A stretch of DNA of 6,566 bases from Deltaproteobacteria bacterium (GTDB taxonomy: Bacteria > Desulfobacterota > DSM-4660 > Desulfatiglandales > Desulfatiglandaceae), in the NCBI GenBank assembly GCA_011051075.1, contig DREN01000321.1, positions 1 to 6,566 of the forward strand, given 5' to 3'. The notes beneath the pieces were generated by a model that was not told the DNA's origin, did not search any database, and worked only from the letters and a program-made list of their open reading frames with translations. Position 1 is the stretch's first letter; every line of letters starts with the position of its first letter. The position numbers and the translations under genes were made by a program. This document shows positions 1 to 6,566 of the stretch, one piece after another.

Positions 1-1
1 C

Positions 2-109
2 TCCAGTCTGAAGGAGGAGTGGGACCGGTGGGAGAAAAAGAGGGTGGCCGCAGCAAAGAGGCGGATGATCATCCTGGGCCATGAACCTTCGGGGACCGAG
101 AATGAATAA
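2..109 (+). CDS. C-terminal end of an unidentified upstream gene (partial)
   Basis: This frame is open from the window edge and ends in TAA at 107-109, leaving 35 codons. The peptide is highly charged (it contains EEWDRWEKKR and AAAKRRMIILGHEP) and ends GTENE. A basic and acidic helix is followed by a short hydrophobic strand (MIILGH). I do not recognise the family, and the fragment is too short to assign. Its stop shares a base with the recC start (TAATG), and the composition matches the genes downstream. A real gene in the same operon is therefore more likely than a chance open frame. That is inference, because only 105 coding bases are visible. Confidence 0.55.
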   Translation, partial: SSLKEEWDRWEKKRVAAAKRRMIILGHEPSGTENE

Positions 110-3100
110 TGCCCGTTGAGCTTTTTTTCAGCAACCGATTGGAGGAGCTGGCGGATAAATTTGCCGCCACGGTGGACCTGGAAAACCGGGGAAAGGGAGA
201 TATCTTCCAGGGACCTCTCACCATAGTGCCCAATCAGAACCTGAAGAAGTGGCTTCAACTGACCCTGGCAGGGAGGCTGCCTGTCCTCATGAACGTGGAT
301 TTCCAGTACCTGGAGTCGGGACTGTGGGACCTGCTGGCCGGGATCGATCCGCGGGCTGAAAGGCCGGAAATACTGGACAGCCGTTTTTTCAGGATGCTTC
401 TCCTCTACGCACTTAAGAATCCGGCGCAGGATGATGCAGACCTTGCCCCATTGACAGGATATCTCCTCGGAACTGACGGCAAGAGAGGCCGGGATTACGG
501 GGCAAAGCTGTGGCAGCTTACCGGAAAGATGGCCCAACTGTTTGAGGACTACGAGTTCCACCGCTCTGAGATGATAGAGGCATGGCTTGAACAGAGGGGC
601 AGTCCGACCAATATGGAGCTCTGCCAGAGGAACCTCTACCTGCTCAGCAGAGAGCTGCGGGACAGGTACGTTCAGGCGTCGGGAAGGCCGGTCCTGTCGA
701 TGGGGGAGTACGCCCGCACGGTCCTTGGATCGGTTCAGCCCGGGACCGGGACCGCCAGGAGGTTCGTGCATATCTTCGGGCTCTCCCAGGTCTCCCGGTT
801 CCACCTGTGGCTCATATACGGGCTGAAGGACTACTACCCTATCTTCATCTACACCCTGAACCCCTGCCGCGAGTTCTGGGAGGATACGAGGACACCGAGG
901 GAAAAGAGATGGATCGCCAGGAAAAACGCCCTTAAGTTCCGGATCTCCAGGGAAGAGACGGTATCGGGGGAGCTTGCGGCGGAGGAATCTCACGAGCTTC
1001 TTTCACTATGGGGCAAACCGGGCCGTGAAAACGTCCGCCTTCTCTGCCAGCTTACAGACTACCACTTCAACGCCTGTTTCAGGATGGAGACAGGCCCGAG
1101 GGGCCTGCTTCAGGAGGTTCAGAGACGTATCCTGACCCTTTCCACTGAAACAGGCGCACAGGGAAGGATTGAGCAGGACAGGTCTCTCCAGATCTTCGGA
1201 TGTCCCGGTATCTACAGGGAGGTGGAAACCGTGTACAACAGCATCCTCCACAACCTGGAACACGACCGGGGCCTCCAACTGACCGATATCGCCGTCCTTG
1301 TGCCGGATATTTCAAAATACAAACCCGTGATCGATTCCGTGTTCAACCGCAGACCCGCACGCATCTCCTACTGCCTTGTGGACTCCAGGGCCGATATAGA
1401 GAGCCTGTACGGACAGGCCGTGCTGGGGATCCTAGGTCTTGCAGCCGGACGGTTTACGAGAAGGGAGGTCTTTGACTTCATACTGAATCCCTGCTTCATG
1501 AAGAGGTGGGACATCGACCAGGAGGAGGTGGGCCTATGGGCGGCATGGACGGACGCCCTTAATATCTTTCACAGCTTTGACCAGGAGGCGAAGTGCAAGG
1601 GGGGGTATTGGAAGAGCGATCTTTACACCTGGCATCAGGGCCTTCAGAGGCTGCGCCTTTCCAGGGTAATGGCCCCTCCCCACGAGGGCGGGGGGAACGG
1701 TTTCAGGCATTTTAAGGGACTAGTCCCCTTCCATGACCGGGACAGCGGGGACGTGGAACCGCTGGAAAAATTCTCCCTGATAATCGAAAAGATCCACGCC
1801 GCGATCATGGATATGGCGGAGTTGCGTGCCCCGGGTGAGGAGTGGAGACGGAGGCTTGTCAACGCCTGCGGGGAACTGCTGGAGATCCCCCCTGACCTGA
1901 GGGGGGAGGCCGCTATCCAAGAGTCTCTCATGGAGGCCCTTCAGGATCTGCGCGTATACGACGCCCTCCTGATGAAAGAGCCGGAAGGAGGGGGAGAGGC
2001 GGATCTGCTCGACCTTGACCTGATCAGGGAATTTGTGAAGAGCAGCCTTGGCGCCATTTCAGGGAGTTACGGCGATTACCTGACCGAAGGGGTCACCGTA
2101 TCGGCCCTACAGCCCATGCGGCCCATACCCTTCAGGATCATATACGTGCTGGGGATGGAGGAGGGGGGATTCCCGGGCCAGGCCGATAGATCTTCCCTGG
2201 ACCTGCGGCTCCTTAAAAGGCAGATCGGCGATCTGAGTGTGCCGGAGCGTAACTGCTACCTCTTTCTTGAGATGCTCCTCTCCGTGCGCGAGAAGCTCTA
2301 CCTGAGCTATCTGGCCAGAGACCTCCAGAAAGACCGTGTCATAGAGCCCTGCTCCCTTGTCAACCAGTTGATAAGATATGTGGAACGGGAGATCCTTCCT
2401 CCTGGGAAGACCTTCAACCTGGTTCATATCCCCCTCAGTGGCACCAGTGAGAGGTACCTTGCCCAAGACGCGGTGAACAAGAGATCCGATCTCCTGGTCA
2501 ACTATTCCCTGGCCGACCGCGTGGCCCTAATTCTTGAAAGGGGCATGCTGAAAGAGGTGCGAGAAGAACTCCCTGAGGAGATTATGGGGGATCTCAAGCC
2601 CCTTTTCCCGGACTTTCACATGGAGCGGGAAAGGGACCGCCACGAAAAGGCCCCCGCAGAGAAGATCACCCTTAAGCAGTTAAAAAAATTCCTTGAAGAC
2701 CCCGTGTCCCACTGGATAAAGCGCCATTTGGGTGTGTACGACCAGGAAGAGGCCATAGAGGAGATCACCCTGAGGGAGGACGAACCGTTCTTTTCCCGGT
2801 TTCCCGCTGACTATAACCTGAAGGTCGTTCCCCTGAGGATCTGGCTTGACGCCTTTTCTGCCTCCGGAGATCTTGAGACCGTGGAACAGACCCCGGAGGG
2901 GATCTACGATCAGGTGTACAAGGCCATGGAGCTGAAAGGCGCCACCCCTGAAGGGGCCTTCGCCCGCCTGGACAGGGAGAGGCTGAGACACGATGTTGCG
3001 GCCAGGGCCGGCATCCTCAGGCCGGTGGTGGCGGAGATGGGATCGGGCAAGGAGATATACCGGGCGGTGATTATCGGTGGAGGCGGTGGAGAGGAGATCT

Positions 3101-3726
3101 CGCCAGGGAACAGGCTCAAGGTCCAGCGCTTTGATCCGGTGAGACTCAGGGTGAAGACCCATGAAGGCCCGGGAGAGGGGGTTGAACAGGAAGTGGAACT
3201 CCACGGGCAACTGCCCTGGATCTGGAAGGACGCCACGGGCCACTGGAACGTACTGGTTCTGACAGGCTCTGGAAAGGCGCCCACAGGAAAGGAGCCGGAC
3301 AAGTACATCCTTGAACCCCTTATGTTCTGGATCTTCTGCCTCATGGAGGACCAGGCACGCCACTGGATGGGAGACCAGGGGGTAAGCTTCCATATTATCT
3401 ACGGGGAAAGGGCAAGGACCTGGACCTACCGGCTCAACCAGGATGTCGCCTCGGAGTTTATGCACAGGCTCGTATCAGACTATCTGAACCGGAACAGTGT
3501 GGAGTGGCTCCCCTTCAAAGAGGTAACGCACTGTTTCAAGAGGCTGCCCGGGCGGAAAGGCGGCAGGATTTACGAGAGGGAAGGGACAGGTTTTCACGCC
3601 CTCCTCTGTGACAGATACCAGGAGGAAGAATCGGTGCTGGTCAGGCTCGCAAGACCCGTCATACCCCAGGATGCATTTGAAAAGGCCAGGGATCGTTTCA
3701 GGGTCTTTTTCGACTTTGAGAGGTAG
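109..3726 (+). CDS. recC: RecC, exodeoxyribonuclease V subunit gamma
   Basis: This is the RecC subunit of the RecBCD helicase-nuclease. In the known complex it is the scaffold that splits the duplex and recognises Chi, and it has no ATPase or nuclease activity of its own. Recognisable RecC segments, in order: ELFFSNRLEEL (4-14); NLKKWLQLTLAGR with NVDF and LWDLL (44-76); LFEDYEFHR (144-152); FVHIFGLSQVSRFHLW (219 on) followed by NPCREFW (251-257); YREVETVYNSIL with IAVLVPDISKY (369-405); LQPMRPIPFRIIYVLGMEEG (667-686) followed by CYLFLEML; and, in the C-terminal nuclease-like region, ITLKQLKKFLEDPVSHWIKR (from 853). The end, RFRVFFDFER, resembles the usual RecC terminus. There is no Walker A where motif I would sit, as expected for RecC. 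At 1205 residues it is somewhat longer than E. coli RecC (1122). The start is secure: an in-frame TGA lies at 103-105, and ATG 109 overlaps the upstream stop. The Shine-Dalgarno sequence is poor, so translational coupling is likely. recB follows after 4 bases. Confidence 0.95.
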   Translation: MPVELFFSNRLEELADKFAATVDLENRGKGDIFQGPLTIVPNQNLKKWLQLTLAGRLPVLMNVDFQYLESGLWDLLAGIDPRAERPEILDSRFFRMLLLYALKNPAQDDADLAPLTGYLLGTDGKRGRDYGAKLWQLTGKMAQLFEDYEFHRSEMIEAWLEQRGSPTNMELCQRNLYLLSRELRDRYVQASGRPVLSMGEYARTVLGSVQPGTGTARRFVHIFGLSQVSRFHLWLIYGLKDYYPIFIYTLNPCREFWEDTRTPREKRWIARKNALKFRISREETVSGELAAEESHELLSLWGKPGRENVRLLCQLTDYHFNACFRMETGPRGLLQEVQRRILTLSTETGAQGRIEQDRSLQIFGCPGIYREVETVYNSILHNLEHDRGLQLTDIAVLVPDISKYKPVIDSVFNRRPARISYCLVDSRADIESLYGQAVLGILGLAAGRFTRREVFDFILNPCFMKRWDIDQEEVGLWAAWTDALNIFHSFDQEAKCKGGYWKSDLYTWHQGLQRLRLSRVMAPPHEGGGNGFRHFKGLVPFHDRDSGDVEPLEKFSLIIEKIHAAIMDMAELRAPGEEWRRRLVNACGELLEIPPDLRGEAAIQESLMEALQDLRVYDALLMKEPEGGGEADLLDLDLIREFVKSSLGAISGSYGDYLTEGVTVSALQPMRPIPFRIIYVLGMEEGGFPGQADRSSLDLRLLKRQIGDLSVPERNCYLFLEMLLSVREKLYLSYLARDLQKDRVIEPCSLVNQLIRYVEREILPPGKTFNLVHIPLSGTSERYLAQDAVNKRSDLLVNYSLADRVALILERGMLKEVREELPEEIMGDLKPLFPDFHMERERDRHEKAPAEKITLKQLKKFLEDPVSHWIKRHLGVYDQEEAIEEITLREDEPFFSRFPADYNLKVVPLRIWLDAFSASGDLETVEQTPEGIYDQVYKAMELKGATPEGAFARLDRERLRHDVAARAGILRPVVAEMGSGKEIYRAVIIGGGGGEEISPGNRLKVQRFDPVRLRVKTHEGPGEGVEQEVELHGQLPWIWKDATGHWNVLVLTGSGKAPTGKEPDKYILEPLMFWIFCLMEDQARHWMGDQGVSFHIIYGERARTWTYRLNQDVASEFMHRLVSDYLNRNSVEWLPFKEVTHCFKRLPGRKGGRIYEREGTGFHALLCDRYQEEESVLVRLARPVIPQDAFEKARDRFRVFFDFER
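3720..3724 (+). promoter_or_regulatory. Ribosome binding site of recB
   Basis: GAGGT lies at the very end of recC and includes the first base of its TAG stop. It is 6 bases upstream of ATG 3731. It selects this ATG over the upstream in-frame ATG at 3608, which lies deep inside recC. It also implies that recB is translated by ribosomes finishing recC or loading next to its stop. Confidence 0.7.
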
Positions 3727-3730
3727 GTGG

Positions 3731-4681
3731 ATGTCCTATCAGGCGGTAGATGATATAAACCGGATAGACCTGACCCGACACGGTCTGATAGAGGCCTCTG
3801 CCGGGACCGGCAAGACCTACACCATCGAAAACCTGGTGGTGCGCCTCCTCAGGGAGCGGGAGGAGGTGGAGATGGAAAATATCCTGGTAGTCACCTTTAC
3901 GGAAAAGGCCGCCAGCGAACTGAAGGCCCGCATTCGGAAAAAGATCGAGGAGGACCTGGAAGAGGGGGGAGATGAGAAAGAGGGTGGACCAGCAAAACTG
4001 AGGCAGGCCCTGGACTCCTTTGACAGGGCCCCCATCCATACCATCCACGGGTTCTGCCAGACGGTGTTAAGGGACTTTGCCTTTGAAAACAGGGTGTTGT
4101 TCCAGACCGAGGTAATCAGCGACCGACCCCTGTTTGAGGCCCTGTTAAAGGAGCAGATGCGGAAGGACTGGCCCCTGATTTACGGGGATCATCTGGAGGA
4201 ACTCCTTTACATATCGGGGTTTCATGACAACCCGGGCTCGTTTATGGATACCGTGGTCCGTCTGGCCCAGACCCTCCACCCGGAGGCCGGCGATCTGCTG
4301 ATCCCCGACCCCTGGGGATCGGGGCCTGAAGGTCTGGCCAGGGAGATTGCCGGTATCTGCATGGAAATAAAGGCCCTCATAGGGCCTGGGGGAGAGTTCT
4401 CCAAGGGATACGCCCAACTAAGGTTCAACAAGAGGTCTAAAACCACCGTTCTAGCAAACCTTGTAGATCCCCTTGAAGAGTTCTTCAGCGGGTTCAAGGA
4501 GGAAGGGCTCCATATCCCGTCCCTTCTGGACCTGATGACAAGCGTAGAGAATACAAGATCCGCTGGAAGGAAGGGGCTTGACTGTCTCATACCGGCCAGG
4601 TGGAATAAGGGGGGCCAGAACCTGGAGGCATGTCCCGCCGATCTGACGGCCCTTAAGCAGAGGCTGGAGGCCTTAAACTGA
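3731..4681 (+). CDS. recB: RecB N-terminal part (helicase motifs I, Ia), ends at a frame break
   Basis: This is the first 316 codons of RecB, the 3'-5' SF1A helicase and nuclease subunit of exodeoxyribonuclease V. The Walker A motif ASAGTGKT is at residues 22-29. Its catalytic lysine is K28, almost the same position as K29 of E. coli RecB, which supports ATG 3731 as the start. Motif Ia, ILVVTFTEKAASELKARI, begins at about 51, and the conserved IHTIHGFCQ segment covers 102-110. Residues 73-87 form an acidic, glycine-rich stretch between these motifs. The rest is the 1B-like region, which varies in the family. The frame stops at TGA 4679-4681, before motif II, so this piece alone could not be a working helicase. 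The protein clearly continues in the -1 frame. The frame is also open upstream of 3731, but that part overlaps recC and does not resemble RecB. Confidence 0.92.
   Translation: MSYQAVDDINRIDLTRHGLIEASAGTGKTYTIENLVVRLLREREEVEMENILVVTFTEKAASELKARIRKKIEEDLEEGGDEKEGGPAKLRQALDSFDRAPIHTIHGFCQTVLRDFAFENRVLFQTEVISDRPLFEALLKEQMRKDWPLIYGDHLEELLYISGFHDNPGSFMDTVVRLAQTLHPEAGDLLIPDPWGSGPEGLAREIAGICMEIKALIGPGGEFSKGYAQLRFNKRSKTTVLANLVDPLEEFFSGFKEEGLHIPSLLDLMTSVENTRSAGRKGLDCLIPARWNKGGQNLEACPADLTALKQRLEALN
4657..4681 (+). other. recB: Frame break inside recB (frameshift junction)
   Basis: The upstream frame stops at TGA 4679-4681. The downstream frame has its last stop (TAA) at 4654-4656, so the change from one frame to the other must fall between these two stops. 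A -1 shift at TTA|AAA (4673-4677) gives a smooth helical sequence, LTALKQRLEALKLKLNSLG. A single missing base, such as a fourth A after 4674, would restore one continuous recB. Sequence details here are GGAGG at 4666-4670, CTTAAAC at 4672-4678 immediately followed by GA of the TGA, and CTG 4678-4680 overlapping the stop. The break is certain in the given sequence. Its cause (mutation, sequencing error or recoding) cannot be decided from the sequence alone. Confidence 0.9.
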
Positions 4682-6566
4682 AGCTGAACAGCCTCGGGCA
4701 GATACTCCCGGCCCAGACCATCCACCGCCTGCAAGAGGAGGTGAGGCGGACTAAACAGGCCCGGGGGTGGATCAGCTATTACGACATGCTCTCCCTGGTT
4801 GAAAGGGCCCTGAGCGATGACAGTTCAGGGGAGTTGCTCAAGAGGCTCAGGAACAGGTACAGGGTGGCCTTCATCGATGAGTTCCAGGACACGGACCCTG
4901 TCCAGTGGCGCATATTCAGGAAGATCTTCATGGATAATGACCAGGGGGCCGAGGGAAACCTCCTCTTCGTCATAGGCGACCCAAAACAGGCCATCTACTC
5001 CTTTCGCGGGGCCGATGTGTACGCCTACCTGGACGCGAGAAACCATATGGAAACCCTTGCGGGGAGGGACCGGGCCAGGCTCTACTCCCTGTCGGTCAAC
5101 TGGCGGTCCCTGCCCCCCCTTATTGGGGTCTTCAACCGGCTGTTCTGCAACCGCTTCTGGTTCAGACCCCAGAAGCAGGTGGGCGAACTGGAGATAGGGT
5201 ATCTGGACACCGAACCCCCTGGCACAAAGGAGGGCATCGTAGAGATGATCCAGGATGACTCGGGCCGTCCTGTCCTCAACATCGTTGACCTGAGCCGTGC
5301 CCGCTCACCGGTGCCTGCCAAGAGGCTCCTGGCGGGATTTGTGGCCTCTGAGATCAGACATCTGGTCTCATCCCGTATAGATGTAAGGGAGAGGGGAAGG
5401 GGCGAACGAAGGTTAGGCTTTGGGGATATCTGCGTCCTGGTCCGAAGCCAGTCGGACGTCCCGTTCGCTGAAGAGGGCCTTGCCGGTCACGGTATCCCCT
5501 ACTCGTTCTACAGGAAGCCAGGCCTCTTTCTGGCGGACGAGGCCGTTTATGTTGGTCTCCTTTTTCACGCAATCCTTGAACCGGGTGACGGCTCAGCCGT
5601 TAAAAAGGCCCTGCTCACCCCCTTTTTCGGATTCAGGCCCGACAGTCTCTTCTCCTACGAGGAGATGCCCCCCTCTCATCCGGTCAAGGAACTCCTCTTC
5701 AGATGGCATGGATACGCCATAAAGCGGATGTGGAGCCGCCTCTTTCAATCCATGATAGAGGAGTCGGGTCTGCTCGCCCGCCGGGCAGGAGGACATGGCT
5801 GGGACAGGGAGTATACCAACTACCGCCAGATATTCGAATACCTTGAGGGTATGGCCTATGGAAGGAACCTCGACTTCAGGGGCCTGTCAGCACTCCTTGA
5901 CACCCTCAGGAAACGGTCTCTGGAACCTGGAGAGGGAGAGGATATACACCAGATCGAGACCGAGGCCCGGAAGGTGCAGATCATGACCATGCATGTGAGC
6001 AAGGGCCTTCAATTCCCCATCGTCTTTGTGGCCGGCGGTTTGACCCGGCCACCCTCACATATGGAACAGTACCATACCTACCACCGAGTGGAGGGGGATG
6101 GGTCCTCCCGGCAGATAAGAAGGATCGTTGATCTCTCGAGGTCCGGGGGGGATGGAAGACATGAGTCTGAAAAAATAGACGAGGACAAACGGCTGTACTA
6201 CGTGGCCTGCACCAGGGCCCAGTTCAAGCTCTACCTCCCCTATTACCCCCATGGCGGGGAGGCCTCCTACCTGGGGCCGGTATGCACCCGGCTCTCCCCG
6301 GCCCTGTCAGAGGCCTTTTCACATGGGGAGGATGAGGATGATCTGCTCTGGATCAGGGCTGAGCCCGGTCCAGGCCCTACACCGGCCCTGACCGCGCACC
6401 AGGTGGTGACCGGCGGGGGCACGGTGCCCGTGAAGGAGGCCTTTGAAAGGCTTCGTCTCAGGGAGAGCTACAAAGAGAGGCGGATCAGGCTTGATTCCTT
6501 TTCCAGCCTCAGCCGGAGGATCTCCTCCGGGGAGGCGGGCCGGGGAGAGGCGCCCCCCTTTCAGAC
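4675..6566 (+). CDS. recB: RecB continuation (helicase motifs II-VI), -1 frame, runs off the window
   Basis: This is the rest of the RecB helicase, open without a stop from 4657 to the window edge. Numbering continues from the N-terminal part on the assumption of a -1 shift at TTA-AAA, which makes AAG 4681 residue 318. The segment WISYYDMLSLVERAL precedes motif II, FIDEFQDTDP (DE at 383-384). Motif III, VIGDPKQAIYSFRGAD, covers about 414-429. Motif IV, NWRS, is at 457-460. Motif V, QIMTMHVSKGLQFP, lies at about 750-763, with Gln761 where Glu is common. Motif VI, KRLYYVACTRAQ, lies at about 820-831. The segment RLDSFSSLSRR near residue 920 marks the linker towards the C-terminal PD-(D/E)XK nuclease domain, which lies beyond the window. 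About 945 RecB residues are visible, against 1180 in E. coli. There is no convincing independent ATG: the first in this frame (4786) falls inside a conserved helix. Intact motifs over more than 600 codons argue against an old pseudogene. Confidence 0.92.

Noticed and set aside
1599..1605. Run of seven G inside recC, with a second one inside recB at 6145-6151, as possible phase-variation tracts
   Set aside because: Both keep the reading frame and fall within the range expected in GC-rich coding DNA. They are short for a contingency locus.
2680..3465. Long open frame of 261 codons on the - strand inside recC
   Set aside because: It lies wholly opposite conserved RecC coding sequence, resembles no protein family I know, and is expected by chance in GC-rich coding DNA.
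3608..3730. Upstream ATG at 3608 as an alternative recB start
   Set aside because: It would overlap the last 119 bases of recC, and its added residues do not resemble RecB. ATG 3731 has a good ribosome binding site and places the Walker A lysine where the family has it.
3968..3999. Similarity between bases 33-60 and this stretch (shared AAAGAGGGTGG followed by AGCAAA)
   Set aside because: It is a short imperfect match in charged Lys/Arg/Glu-rich coding regions read differently. Most likely coincidence rather than a repeat.
4694..4711. Short hairpin CGGG/CCCG with an 8-base loop after the frame break, as a frameshift stimulator
   Set aside because: It has only 4 GC pairs plus one wobble and starts about 16 bases after the candidate slippery site, which is too weak and too far for the usual geometry.
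4222..4734. Open frame of 170 codons on the - strand spanning the recB frame break
   Set aside because: It has no recognisable domain, and the + strand on both sides encodes clear RecB. Treated as a chance antisense frame.

Overview
The window is almost entirely coding on the + strand. It holds the recC-recB part of a RecBCD (exodeoxyribonuclease V) locus, which repairs DNA double-strand breaks and degrades linear foreign DNA. The DNA is GC-rich by eye, with heavy use of AGG for arginine. RecC and RecB are clearly recognisable but well diverged from the E. coli proteins. This suits a GC-rich non-enteric bacterium, perhaps of the Desulfobacterota (former Deltaproteobacteria). That placement is an inference, not something the sequence proves.

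Layout: bases 2-109 are the last 35 codons of an unidentified upstream gene, whose TAA overlaps the recC ATG (TAATG). Bases 109-3726 are an intact recC of 1205 codons. After a 4-base gap with a good ribosome binding site, recB starts at 3731. RecB runs in one frame to a TGA at 4679-4681 and continues in the -1 frame, with no further stop, to the window edge at 6566. All helicase motifs of RecB are present: Walker A and Ia before the frame change, and II to VI after it. The RecB nuclease domain, and probably recD, lie downstream of the window. No gap over 300 bases lacks a gene, and I see no RNA gene, mobile element, CRISPR array or terminator.

How the parts work together: in the known RecBCD enzyme, RecB is the 3'-5' SF1A helicase and also carries the nuclease, RecD is the 5'-3' helicase, and RecC is a catalytically dead helicase/nuclease-like scaffold that splits the duplex and reads Chi. 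The tight spacing points to one co-transcribed, translationally coupled unit.

The main anomaly is the recB frame break at about 4657-4681. The simplest explanation is one missing base, as a real mutation or a sequence error, for example AAAA read as AAA at 4675-4677. The junction also has features compatible with recoding or stop-restart translation: CTTAAAC directly before the TGA, GGAGG just upstream, and a CTG overlapping the TGA. These are listed as separate, less likely hypotheses. I see no convincing new biological system here.
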